Of a DNA stretch of 33,113 nt, positions 25,411 to 33,113 are shown in pieces. The notes under the pieces were generated by a model. That model was given only the letters and a program-made list of their open reading frames with translations, did no database searches and was not told the origin of the DNA. Source of the DNA: Deltaproteobacteria bacterium (GTDB lineage: Bacteria > Desulfobacterota > GWC2-55-46 > DRQE01); NCBI GenBank assembly GCA_023134165.1, contig JAGLUZ010000066.1, positions 1 through 33,113 on the forward strand, given 5' to 3'. Positions within the stretch are counted from its first letter, which is position 1; every line of letters starts with the position of its first letter. The translations under genes and the position numbers were made by a program.

Positions 25411-26429
25411 ATCTTGCTCCATGATAATGATGAAGGTTCTTCAGTGCTCTGCTCATCTTCTTTATTGGTTGTAGGCTCGTTCTCAGAATTATTTGTCTCA
25501 GCTACCTCAGAGGTAAAAAGGGAAGAGAAATCAGTTATACGTTCTCTTTCTTCAGGAGCCGTATCCTCAACGGTATTCTCACCCCCGGGCTTTTGGTAAA
25601 CCATATCGTTCTTTAGGTGCTTTAATCCAAAGAGCGTAGAGACATTCATAAGAGATTCAGAGTGACCAAGAAGTAGGTAGCCACCCTTATCAAGGGTTTC
25701 GTGAAAACTTTGAACAACTTTTTTCTTGGCCTCTACATCAAAGTAGATAATGACATTTCTGCATAAAATAACATCCATTGTCTTTAGTAGCCCAATGCGT
25801 TTTTTATCAAGGAGGTTTAAGTGTATGAAGGAGATGTTTTTACGAAGTTCGTCCTTTACCCTGTACCCGCTAGAGACTTTATCAAAGAAGGAGAGGTAAG
25901 ACTCATCAGTCTCTCTGAAAGAAGACTTACTGTAGACACCTTCTCTGGCAACGCTTAGCACGCGGTGGCTTATATCACTTCCGAGGATTTCTATATTCCA
26001 GTCCTCAATACCAAGTTTTACTGTGGCATTACTTATGAGCATCGCAAGGGTATAGGGTTCTTCACCAGTTGAACAACCTGCGCTCCATATGCGAATGGTT
26101 TTGTCTTTCTTTTTTTTTACAAGTTCTGGGATAATCTCTTTAATAAAGGCCTGAAGCTGGTAGTTTTCCCTGAAAAAATAGGTCTCGTTTATGGTTAAGA
26201 GATCTACGGCAATGGCTACTTCTTCGTCAGCGTGTTGGTCATACTTTAAAAAGAGAAGATAGTCGGTAAAGGTTGGGATTTGATTAATGACAAGTCGCCT
26301 TGAGAGGCGTTTCTCAAGGAGGTATTTTCTGTCTTTTTCAAAGTACATACCACAGTGGTCATATACAAAGTTTCGAATAGAGACAAACTCTTCATCGCTC
26401 ATCGGCGTTATGTTCTCGGTATCAAACAT
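25395..26429 (-). CDS. cheR: CheR, receptor glutamate methyltransferase (second copy), with acidic tail
   Basis: A 344-residue CheR. The N-terminal domain ends in NETYFFRE (81-88). The SAM site is SAGCSTGEEPYTLA (116-129), the consensus form. SDIS (151-154), LCRNVIIYF (222-230) and LLLGHSES (252-259) complete the fold. About 60 extra residues follow (about 282-344), an acidic disordered stretch ending in a tryptophan-containing SLSWSKIWEKK. The tail could act as a tether to a partner; that is inference. It begins 10 bases after the HEAT gene and overlaps cheB. Its ribosome site is weak, which suggests coupling to the HEAT gene. Confidence 0.95.
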   Translation of the reverse strand: MFDTENITPMSDEEFVSIRNFVYDHCGMYFEKDRKYLLEKRLSRRLVINQIPTFTDYLLFLKYDQHADEEVAIAVDLLTINETYFFRENYQLQAFIKEIIPELVKKKKDKTIRIWSAGCSTGEEPYTLAMLISNATVKLGIEDWNIEILGSDISHRVLSVAREGVYSKSSFRETDESYLSFFDKVSSGYRVKDELRKNISFIHLNLLDKKRIGLLKTMDVILCRNVIIYFDVEAKKKVVQSFHETLDKGGYLLLGHSESLMNVSTLFGLKHLKNDMVYQKPGGENTVEDTAPEERERITDFSSLFTSEVAETNNSENEPTTNKEDEQSTEEPSSLSWSKIWEKK

Positions 26430-26439
26430 AGGTATACTT

Positions 26440-28374
26440 TTAAATGCGTTCCTTTATCTCTCGAAGTCTTGTCTTGGCAAGCTCACTTACTTGTGGCTCT
26501 ACGTGTGAGGTTGCCTCAAAGATTGTACTTGTAATGTCTTCAAAGGTATTTTTATTGGACTTTATTTTTGCGTCTAAAGTAAGTCTTGATAGTGCCTCAA
26601 TTGCATTTATAGCAACAGGGGCGGCCGGGTCCTTTGCACCCGTATAGAGGGTCTTTAAGGCACTTGGAGTTGAGAGGCTACCAAGCCCTTTTATTGCCGT
26701 ACTCCTGACCCAGATATCTTCATCAGTAACAGCAAGTTGAAGGAGCTCTTCCCTATCACCATTAGAGAAGTTTGTAAGACTTTGAACAGCGGCAATCCTA
26801 ACACTTGTTTCTTCGTCAGCTAGGGCAATCCTAAGTGCGTCAAGGCCTTCAGAGAAACCAAGCGAGCCAAGGGCCTTGGCCGCGGCCTTTCTAATCTCTT
26901 TGTCTGCATCTTTCAGTGAAAGTTCAATATCTGGAAGAACCTCTTTTATTCCAAGGCCTCCGTATATAGTAGTAATATTTCTCCTTGTACGGGCGTCTTT
27001 ATCTGTAGAGTAATTTTTTAGAGCAGACAAGACCTCTTCTGGGTGCTTGCTTCCAATCATTGCAATGGCCTTTACAGCGGCCTCCTCAACATCAACATAC
27101 TTATCGTGGATGTGTTTGATTATATCAGGTAAGGCAGAGACGTCTTTTAGACGACCAATGGCAGTTAAAGAGCACTGGCGCGTATGACCGTAAGGGTCTT
27201 CAGCACCTTTTATAAGGGTTGGTAGGGCAGATTTGTCTCCTACCAAACCGAGTACGTGAGAGATAAAAGAGCGTGTCTTATCATCAGCACTCTCAAAAGC
27301 AAGAGAGAGAATCTCAATATTATCAGTACAAATTCTTATAAATGTCTCGGTAATTAATTCTTCAAGAGCCTCGTCATCTGAGTTGGCAAGCAAGGCACTT
27401 GCAGTCTCACTGCAACATGCATTTGAGCCCATGATACCGATAATTACAATAGCACCTTTCTTTACTTCTATTAGGGGCGAGTCCAGAAGCTCTACAATTG
27501 GCTCAAGGGTGACCCCTTGGCTAATAATCTTGCGTGCTTCTTCTTGCTCAGCTTTGGTTAGGTTCTCATAGATGTGAATAATATTTGTTAGAGCTGAGGT
27601 TCTTGTGCGACGCCCTTTATCACCAAGGGCATCTGTTAGGTGGGCAATGGCCTTAATATCAAGCGAGGAGCCAAGGGCATCGATTACGGCCTTCCTAAGG
27701 ACACTGTCAGAGAAAAAACGAATGAGCGGCTCAACAGGAACGCCTCTACCAATCTTACCAAGAGCCTCTAGGGTTGCAAACCTTAGCCACAGATTATCAT
27801 CATTATCACTCTCACCACTCTCACTGTGTAGGGCTTTTATTAGGGCGTTTATAACCTCCTGGCCGCCTATCTTACCAAGAGCCTCAGAGGCAGAGCCACG
27901 AACATTATCATCGGTGTCTTTTAGCAGTTTTGTTAGAGTGCCTATTACGTAAGTTATGGCCTCCTTAGAGTCTTCGTCGTCTTTTCCTGCACAGATATCG
28001 CCTATTATATCAACGGCAAATTTTCTAATATTTTCATCTTCATCGCCAAGGGTGGCTACGAGCTCTCTAAGTGCGGCTGGGCCAAGTTTTGTTAATAGTT
28101 CGGCGGCAGAGTTCCTGACCCCTGCATTATCCTCAACCCTAAGTGCCGATATAAGACCTTCAGCAAGATTTGATTTATTAAAGAAGGCCTCTTCAATTAC
28201 CTCAGTTGCGGCCTTCCTAACCCGCCAGCTCTCATCACCAAGTGCGCGCACAGCAAGCATAAAGGCCTCATTCTCTGAGTCCTTGCCCTTAAAGGCAAGA
28301 AGAGCACTAATACCACTTCTGCGTTCTTCCTCATTACCGTCTAGGATATTTTTTTTAAGTTCGTTAAGGTTCAT
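26440..28374 (-). CDS. HEAT-repeat (PBS-lyase-like) scaffold protein, second copy
   Basis: A 644-residue solenoid of roughly 20 HEAT/PBS-lyase-type repeats, seen as recurring RKAATEVIEEAF, NSAAELLTKLG, ASEALGKIGG and KAAAKALGSLGF helices. No catalytic or membrane features are visible. It is similar in length and repeat type to the protein at 16032-18014 and likewise directly precedes cheR. No Shine-Dalgarno precedes its ATG, which lies 48 bases after the zinc-finger/receiver gene. A structural or adaptor role in the chemosensory complex is inferred from the repeated gene pairing; the partner is unknown. Confidence 0.88.
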   Translation of the reverse strand: MNLNELKKNILDGNEEERRSGISALLAFKGKDSENEAFMLAVRALGDESWRVRKAATEVIEEAFFNKSNLAEGLISALRVEDNAGVRNSAAELLTKLGPAALRELVATLGDEDENIRKFAVDIIGDICAGKDDEDSKEAITYVIGTLTKLLKDTDDNVRGSASEALGKIGGQEVINALIKALHSESGESDNDDNLWLRFATLEALGKIGRGVPVEPLIRFFSDSVLRKAVIDALGSSLDIKAIAHLTDALGDKGRRTRTSALTNIIHIYENLTKAEQEEARKIISQGVTLEPIVELLDSPLIEVKKGAIVIIGIMGSNACCSETASALLANSDDEALEELITETFIRICTDNIEILSLAFESADDKTRSFISHVLGLVGDKSALPTLIKGAEDPYGHTRQCSLTAIGRLKDVSALPDIIKHIHDKYVDVEEAAVKAIAMIGSKHPEEVLSALKNYSTDKDARTRRNITTIYGGLGIKEVLPDIELSLKDADKEIRKAAAKALGSLGFSEGLDALRIALADEETSVRIAAVQSLTNFSNGDREELLQLAVTDEDIWVRSTAIKGLGSLSTPSALKTLYTGAKDPAAPVAINAIEALSRLTLDAKIKSNKNTFEDITSTIFEATSHVEPQVSELAKTRLREIKERI

Positions 28375-28422
28375 GTTTTAATATTTATTTATGAGTTTTA
28401 TTTGAGACTAAAATAAAAAAAT

Positions 28423-29604
28423 TTAAAAAGATTGATCTATATCAAGTTCTACTTTCTTTTTTTCTATGAATTCTTCAAGTGCCTCTTTGAGGTAGGTCTC
28501 AGCTGGAAGCTCCTCTGGCACGCGAGTTCTAATAAAGCTTAGGCCGTCCTTTATGTCATCTTCTAGTAGGGTAAAGACAGTGCCATTTTGGAGGCCTTCG
28601 GTAATCTCTTCGGCATTATAGAGAAGAATATCAGAGACAATTATACGTGCAAGCCTTCTGGCTTTTTCCTCACCTTCGGGGTCAGTGCTGGTAATTGGAG
28701 CTTCAGAGACGGCCAAGACCTCTTGCTCAGCCTCCTCACTTATTGCCATTGTATGGAAAGAGGGCTTAAAGTTTGTTGTATCTAGGGGCTTTCCAGTCTC
28801 TACCAAACACTTTACCTTATCTGGCAGTAGGTCGTGAATATGGTGTTTTTCAATATAATCATCAGCACCGTAAAGTGAGACGGGTTTTCTTTTATACCGC
28901 GTCTCGTCATAAACAGAGGCAGATAAGATTATCTTTGTATGGCTAAGCTCTGGATTATCTCTTATATGTTCACAGACCTCAAAGCCATACAACCTAGGGA
29001 GTGAGACATCGAGGATTACAACATCTGCGCTTTGGCTCTCTGCGGCCTCTAGTGCCTCAACACCGTCATGGATTCTTGTTACTTTCATTCCAGCCTTTGT
29101 TAGAGCATCACTAATAGCACCTGTAATGCTTTCATCACTATTGGCGGCAATAACCACTATCTCTCCGTTTTCTTTTTGTTTGGGTGCTGGAGACCTTTCT
29201 TTAACCGCAGGAGTCTCAGGTACAGCAGGGGTTGGCACTTGAGCGTTTTCAGGCGCAGAGAAGGTAGAGAAATCTGTATCTGGACTAAAATCCGCCTGTG
29301 GTTCTGTACCTTGCTCAGGTGCAGAAAATGCAGGCTCTGGTGGTGTTGGAGCTTTTTCTACGCTCTGTTCAACCACAGGACTCTCAACCTTTGGAGCAAC
29401 CGGCGACGGGGTGGCCTCAGGTGGCTGCACAGGTGTGGTTGGTGTAGAGGTTTCAACCTTTGGTTTTGCGTTCGTTGTTTTCTTTGTTATAAGGAATATC
29501 TCCTTACACTTTGAACACTTAAGCCTTGATTGACCAACAGGGACGCGTGAGTCATTTAAGCTGTATCTCGTGTCGCAGTTAGGACACGTTGCGAGGAATG
29601 CCAT
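28423..29604 (-). CDS. zinc-finger/receiver fusion protein (MJ0042-type finger + REC)
   Basis: A 393-residue protein. The N-terminus has a four-cysteine finger of the MJ0042 type (C7, C10, C30, C33). Residues about 45-145 are a Pro/Ala/Ser/Glu-rich disordered linker. A receiver domain (about 148-270) has D199 in VILDVSLP and K253, but the acidic pair is weakened (NSD at 155-157) and the usual K-P is K-H. Phosphorylation may be impaired. The C-terminal 110 residues are helical and charged, with no known motif. It overlaps cheW by one base (TAATG) and is preceded by an AGGGGG site. A role as an adaptor or scaffold is inferred; metal binding and signalling are untested. Confidence 0.85.
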   Translation of the reverse strand: MAFLATCPNCDTRYSLNDSRVPVGQSRLKCSKCKEIFLITKKTTNAKPKVETSTPTTPVQPPEATPSPVAPKVESPVVEQSVEKAPTPPEPAFSAPEQGTEPQADFSPDTDFSTFSAPENAQVPTPAVPETPAVKERSPAPKQKENGEIVVIAANSDESITGAISDALTKAGMKVTRIHDGVEALEAAESQSADVVILDVSLPRLYGFEVCEHIRDNPELSHTKIILSASVYDETRYKRKPVSLYGADDYIEKHHIHDLLPDKVKCLVETGKPLDTTNFKPSFHTMAISEEAEQEVLAVSEAPITSTDPEGEEKARRLARIIVSDILLYNAEEITEGLQNGTVFTLLEDDIKDGLSFIRTRVPEELPAETYLKEALEEFIEKKKVELDIDQSF

Positions 29605-30122
29605 TATACTTGATCCCCCTGAGGAGCCTTCTTGGCCTTCTTTGTCTTGACAATATTATTAATATTACCAAGGCTTATCTTTTCTTTTGAGGTTAAGAGT
29701 TTTTGAATATTTAGAATCATAATCATCTCGTCGTCATATTTTGCAACACCTTGGATGTACTCAGTGCCAAGGTCTGAGGAAAGGTCAGCTCTGTTATCAA
29801 TATCACCTTTTTCAACTGTTATTACGTCATCTACGGAATCAACAATAATCCCAATCTCACGCGTATCAATTGAGACAATCATTATCCGAGCTTTTTTTTG
29901 AAGAGCGTTTTTACTTACAGGGATATCAAGTCTTTTATGCATATCAATTACAGGGATTATCTTTCCCCTAAGATTTATAATGCCCTCCATAAAATCCGGA
30001 GCTCTTGGAACCGAGACAATCTTCTTACAGAGAATTATCTCTTTTATCTGTAAGATATCTGCGGCGTACTGCCCAGGCCCAACCATAAAGCAGGCAAGTT
30101 GAATTCCAGTCGTTGTAATCAT
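29604..30122 (-). CDS. cheW: CheW adaptor
   Basis: A 172-residue single CheW domain, near the usual length. It shows NLRGKIIPVID (50-60), VDSVDDVI and YIQGVAKY, the recurring CheW segments. It should couple receptors to the CheA at the window edge. It overlaps the next CheW gene upstream by four bases (ATGA) and has GGAG six bases before its ATG. A short lysine-rich tail follows the domain. With the larger CheW gene beside it, the module has two CheW proteins for one CheA. Confidence 0.95.
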   Translation of the reverse strand: MITTTGIQLACFMVGPGQYAADILQIKEIILCKKIVSVPRAPDFMEGIINLRGKIIPVIDMHKRLDIPVSKNALQKKARIMIVSIDTREIGIIVDSVDDVITVEKGDIDNRADLSSDLGTEYIQGVAKYDDEMIMILNIQKLLTSKEKISLGNINNIVKTKKAKKAPQGDQV

Positions 30123-31021
30123 ACTTTCTCCAAAAGTTGCTCTATATCAATTAGGATAAAAGTAGAGTCACCGTGACGTCCAATAGCACTAATAAGATCC
30201 TCATTTATGGTATTGAGAGAGGGAGCATCCTCAAGGTGGCTGGCCGTGAACCTTATGACGTGCTTTACCGTATCAACAAGGAGTCCGAGGAGTTCGTCCT
30301 TATCATTGACGATTATTATCCTATTTCCACTTTCATCTTGGTTAAGACCAAGTCGGCTCTTAAGGTTCATTACAGGGATAACTGCACCGCGCAGGGAGAG
30401 TACACCCAGGATGCCTGGAGGTGCCTTTGGTACGTCTGTGAGTTCTTTTATGGTGATAATCTCTTTTATGTGTTTTACCTCAATTGCGTACTCCTCATCG
30501 TCAAGTGTAAAGCTGATTGCTTGAAATTCCTCTTCTCTCTCTTCATCGTCGCCATCTTCTTCAGACTCGGCACTCTCTTCTGTGGCCTCTTCAATTAGGG
30601 CGGAGAGTTCATCTATAGGGTTAATTGAGCATGCCTCTGCCTTTAGTTTAGCCTCAATCTCTGCTTCTTCTGCGGCCTTGGCCTCAAGCTCCGCCTGCAT
30701 TTGCTCAAGTTCAGCTTCATCATCGGCCTGAGTTGCTTCGGCCTTTAACTCGGCCTCAATCTCTTCTGCGGCCTTGGCCTCAAGCTCAGCCTGCATTTGC
30801 TCAAGTTCAGCTTCTTCATTGGCCTGAGTTGCCTCGGCCTTTAACTCAGCGGTAATCTCTTCTGCGGCCTTGGCCTCAAGTTCTGCCTGCATCTGCTCAA
30901 GCTCGGCTTCCTCAGAGTTGTCTTTCTCAACTGTGCCTTCTTTGACAAAGGTAGAGACCTCGACGTCAGTGGCTTCTTCTTTAAGCTTCCGGGCTTTTTT
31001 TCTAATCTCTGCGATATCCAT
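30119..31021 (-). CDS. cheW: CheW adaptor with three-repeat coiled-coil N-terminus
   Basis: A 300-residue protein: a CheW domain (about 165-300) with SLRGAVIPVMNL (209-220), preceded by a long Glu/Ala-rich N-terminal half. Residues 37-131 are three near-identical 32-residue units beginning EEAELEQMQAELEAKAAEE, which should form a continuous coiled coil or single alpha-helix. A very acidic stretch (about 145-167) separates it from the CheW domain. The module's other CheW overlaps its stop by four bases, so the two are co-translated. No ribosome site is evident before the ATG. The repeats may space or multimerise the adaptor; that is inference. Confidence 0.94.
   Translation of the reverse strand: MDIAEIRKKARKLKEEATDVEVSTFVKEGTVEKDNSEEAELEQMQAELEAKAAEEITAELKAEATQANEEAELEQMQAELEAKAAEEIEAELKAEATQADDEAELEQMQAELEAKAAEEAEIEAKLKAEACSINPIDELSALIEEATEESAESEEDGDDEEREEEFQAISFTLDDEEYAIEVKHIKEIITIKELTDVPKAPPGILGVLSLRGAVIPVMNLKSRLGLNQDESGNRIIIVNDKDELLGLLVDTVKHVIRFTASHLEDAPSLNTINEDLISAIGRHGDSTFILIDIEQLLEKV
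30629..30913 (-). repeat. 96-base tandem repeat, three copies, within a cheW gene
   Basis: Three in-frame copies of a 96-base unit encode residues 37-131 of the large CheW protein. Copies 1 and 2 differ by very few residues; copy 3 diverges at its 3' end. Such repeats commonly change copy number by slippage or recombination, keeping the frame. Confidence 0.85.
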
Positions 31022-31055
31022 AATAATAAGTGTAATTCAAAAAATCGTATTTTAT

Positions 31056-31871
31056 TTATGCGTGCAAGCGAATAAGGCCGTAGTCCTTTGCAACACTGAG
31101 GATAATGTCTCTGTCTATAAATACAGCACCTCGGCCAAAACCCTCAAGTAAGGCACTTGAGGCCAAGTTGTTTATCTTCCTTGGCACTCCGTTTGAAAAA
31201 CGGTGAAGCTCCTCCATGGCTGGCTCCGTAAAGAGGGGTTCCTCCCGGCCTGCCTTTGTTAGGCGAAAACGAAGGTACTCACGAACCTCTTCATAGTTAA
31301 GCACGCCTAGATGATACTGCACCCCGATTCTTTGACGAAATGCTTCGTTATATCCAGAGAGAAGTCTCTCCCGTAGCTCTGGTTGACCAAGAAGTACGAG
31401 GGAGAATAAATTCTCATCATCAAGTTGTAAGTTGGTGAGGAGCCTTAGCTCATCAAGACCCTCTCGCCCAGGGATTAATTGCGCCTCGTCAATTATTATC
31501 ACAGGGCAGAGGCCTTCTTGGTATAGTTCAAAAAATTTTGAGCCAATCTGCTCCATAAGCTCAATCCTAAGCAAAGACGGCTCTGTTACATTTAGCCTGT
31601 GAGCTAGGTGAGTTAAGAGTTCGCCTGGTCCAAATAAAGGGCCAACCATTACAATAGGAATATAGGTCTCATCAAGGGCATCCATAAGAGCCCTTGAGAG
31701 GGTTGTTTTTCCGCACCCAACCTCACCTGTTAGGAGTATAATCTCTCTTTCCTCTACAGCGTAATGCAACCGTGCGTAGGCCTCCTTATGGCCTTTGCTA
31801 TAGTAGAGAAAGCTTGGGTCAGGTGTCTTTTTAAAGGGATTTTTCTCTAGTCCGTAAAAGCTCTCGAACAT
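31056..31871 (-). CDS. ExeA/GspA-type AAA ATPase
   Basis: A 271-residue ATPase opening with MFESFYGLEKNPF and a YGL-NPF-TPDP-FLY pattern typical of ExeA-like proteins. Walker A is GEVGCGKT (49-56), Walker B is IIIDEAQ (125-131) with D128/E129, and the sensor region is VLLGQPEL. It lacks the long periplasmic extension with a peptidoglycan-binding domain and any membrane helix, so it is the compact cytoplasmic form. It lies between cheA and two cheW genes, nine bases from cheA. ExeA proteins help assemble secretion and pilus machines. A role in positioning or assembling an array or pilus here is inference. Confidence 0.9.
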   Translation of the reverse strand: MFESFYGLEKNPFKKTPDPSFLYYSKGHKEAYARLHYAVEEREIILLTGEVGCGKTTLSRALMDALDETYIPIVMVGPLFGPGELLTHLAHRLNVTEPSLLRIELMEQIGSKFFELYQEGLCPVIIIDEAQLIPGREGLDELRLLTNLQLDDENLFSLVLLGQPELRERLLSGYNEAFRQRIGVQYHLGVLNYEEVREYLRFRLTKAGREEPLFTEPAMEELHRFSNGVPRKINNLASSALLEGFGRGAVFIDRDIILSVAKDYGLIRLHA

Positions 31872-31880
31872 ATTTTTGTC

Positions 31881-33113
31881 CTAATTGCTAAGGGTCGATT
31901 TAAGGCCACTTTGCTCGCCCATGCATTCTTCAATTATTCCACCTACGTCTATTGTAAGGATTGTTTTTTGTCTGTACTCAGTAGCACCAGCAATGGCAGA
32001 GACACTGCCAAGTCTTTTGCCAACGGATTTGATAACAATATCTTGTTGCCCTAGAAGGTCATCAACAACGAGGCCGAGTTTTTTCTCTGCGAGCCCAACA
32101 ACGACTACGTATTTTTCAAAGCACCTAACGTCTCTTTTCTCGGTACTATTCTCTGGAAGGTCAAGTAATTCACTGAGTCGTATAATGGGTATGGTGGCAT
32201 TTCTAAGGTGGACAAATTCTTTTGTCTCTATGGTCTCAACCTGGGTGTCCTCAAGGAGAAAGCTCTCAACAACGGTATTTAGTGGTACTGCGAAGTGCCT
32301 TCCGTTGACCTCGGCTATAAGGGCCTGAATAATAGCAAGCGTCATTGGGAGGGTTAGGATTACCTTTGTGCCTTGACCCTCCTTACTCTCAATCTCTACC
32401 ATGCCTGAGATGGCGGCAATGCTCTCTTTGACTACATCCATCCCAACACCACGGCCAGAGATATCACTTACCTCATCGCTTGTAGAGAATCCAGGTAGGA
32501 ACATCAAATTAATTATCTCTTCCTTTCTTGGAAGGTGTCCGGGTTCAACGAGGCCTTTTTCAACGGCTTTTTTAAAGATTTTTTCGTGATTTATTCCGCC
32601 CCCGTCATCAGATACTTCTATTAGGACGTGACCACCGCTTTGGTACGCATTAAGGGTTATGACACCTTTTGCTGGTTTCCCTTTGCCCTCTCTAACCTCG
32701 GCACTCTCAATTCCGTGATCCATAGAGTTTCTTATAATATGCATGAGTGGGCCGGAGAGTTCTTCTACAATTAATTTATCAAGTTTTGTATCCCCTCCGA
32801 AGACCTCTAGGGAGACTTCTTTATTAATATCACGACCAATCTTTCTAACGTTTCGTGAGAGTTTGTCAAATATCTGGGTAAGAGGAACCATGCGAGCCTC
32901 CATAAGGCCTTCTTGCAGGGCAGTTAGTCTTTTATCCAAGCTCTTTAGAGGTTTTTGAAGTTCTAGTGAAAATTTTGCACCTTCAAGTTGATTCTTCATA
33001 TTTGCGGCAATTGATATAATCGAGCCTTTAGTAATGATTAGCTCACCGACCAAGTTCATTAGGCTATCTAGTTTTGCGATATCAACTCTTACGGTCTGGG
33101 TGATGCTCTTTAG
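31881..33113 (-). CDS. cheA: CheA histidine kinase, 5' part outside the window
   Basis: The open frame continues to the window edge, so the N-terminal HPt domain is not seen. The visible 410 residues begin in the dimerisation region, with VRVDIAKLDSLMNLVGEL. Counting from the Met at 33059, the HATPase has N111 and H115, DDGGG (151-155) and GRGVGMD (202-208), all intact. A CheW-like domain (about 235-375) follows. It differs from the other CheA here in its surroundings: the ExeA ATPase, two CheW genes and a zinc-finger/receiver gene follow within a few bases. It should drive the first chemosensory module. The presence of the phospho-accepting histidine cannot be judged. Confidence 0.95.
   Translation of the reverse strand, partial: LKSITQTVRVDIAKLDSLMNLVGELIITKGSIISIAANMKNQLEGAKFSLELQKPLKSLDKRLTALQEGLMEARMVPLTQIFDKLSRNVRKIGRDINKEVSLEVFGGDTKLDKLIVEELSGPLMHIIRNSMDHGIESAEVREGKGKPAKGVITLNAYQSGGHVLIEVSDDGGGINHEKIFKKAVEKGLVEPGHLPRKEEIINLMFLPGFSTSDEVSDISGRGVGMDVVKESIAAISGMVEIESKEGQGTKVILTLPMTLAIIQALIAEVNGRHFAVPLNTVVESFLLEDTQVETIETKEFVHLRNATIPIIRLSELLDLPENSTEKRDVRCFEKYVVVVGLAEKKLGLVVDDLLGQQDIVIKSVGKRLGSVSAIAGATEYRQKTILTIDVGGIIEECMGEQSGLKSTLSN

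Noticed and set aside
30629-30913. Regular repeats that might suggest a CRISPR array
   Set aside because: The 96-base units are contiguous and in frame within a cheW coding region, with no spacers between them.

Overview
The window is one unbroken run of 28 genes, all read from the minus strand, and nearly all of them are signal-transduction genes. It suggests a Gram-negative bacterium of a deltaproteobacteria-like lineage (Desulfobacterota, Myxococcota, SAR324 or Nitrospirota type). The reasons are the large duplicated chemosensory inventory, an MJ0042-type zinc-finger/receiver fusion, an ExeA-type ATPase, HEAT-repeat proteins beside cheR, an HD-GYP protein and a GEMM-I-like leader RNA. The DNA looks moderately AT-rich. 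This lineage call is inference: there is no rRNA or other phylogenetic marker here.

In transcription order (high to low coordinates) the first module is: a CheA cut by the window edge (31881-33113), an ExeA-type ATPase, a CheW with three 32-residue repeats, a second CheW, a zinc-finger/receiver protein, a HEAT-repeat protein, CheR and CheB (down to 24274). Its genes are tightly packed, often with 1-4 base overlaps. Then come three more loosely spaced genes: a 622-residue protein I do not recognise (22256-24124), a coiled-coil/GAF protein that probably uses a TTG start (21219-22094), and a CheY (20668-21045).

The only gap over 300 bases (20189-20667) carries a c-di-GMP-I (GEMM-I)-like riboswitch, two hairpins followed by T-runs, and a possible promoter. 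It leads into the second module: CheY, a receptor with no extracellular sensor, HEAT protein, CheR, CheY, CheA, a NIT-domain receptor, a 4-helix-bundle-type receptor, CheW with an extra C-terminal domain, a ParA-type ATPase and its small basic neighbour.

The low-coordinate end is a phosphorelay set: a double-receiver HD-GYP protein, a membrane histidine kinase with a Cache-like sensor, a soluble receiver/histidine-kinase protein, a ferritin-like protein, the second CheB and a terminal CheY. Bases 1-155 show no gene.

The parts read as two chemosensory arrays (two CheA, three CheW, two CheR, two CheB, three receptors, four single-domain CheY) tied to c-di-GMP: an HD-GYP phosphodiesterase is encoded here, and a c-di-GMP-type RNA precedes the second module. 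No flagellar, pilus, CheD, CheC or CheZ gene is visible, so the output (swimming, type IV pili, development or gene expression) cannot be told from this window.
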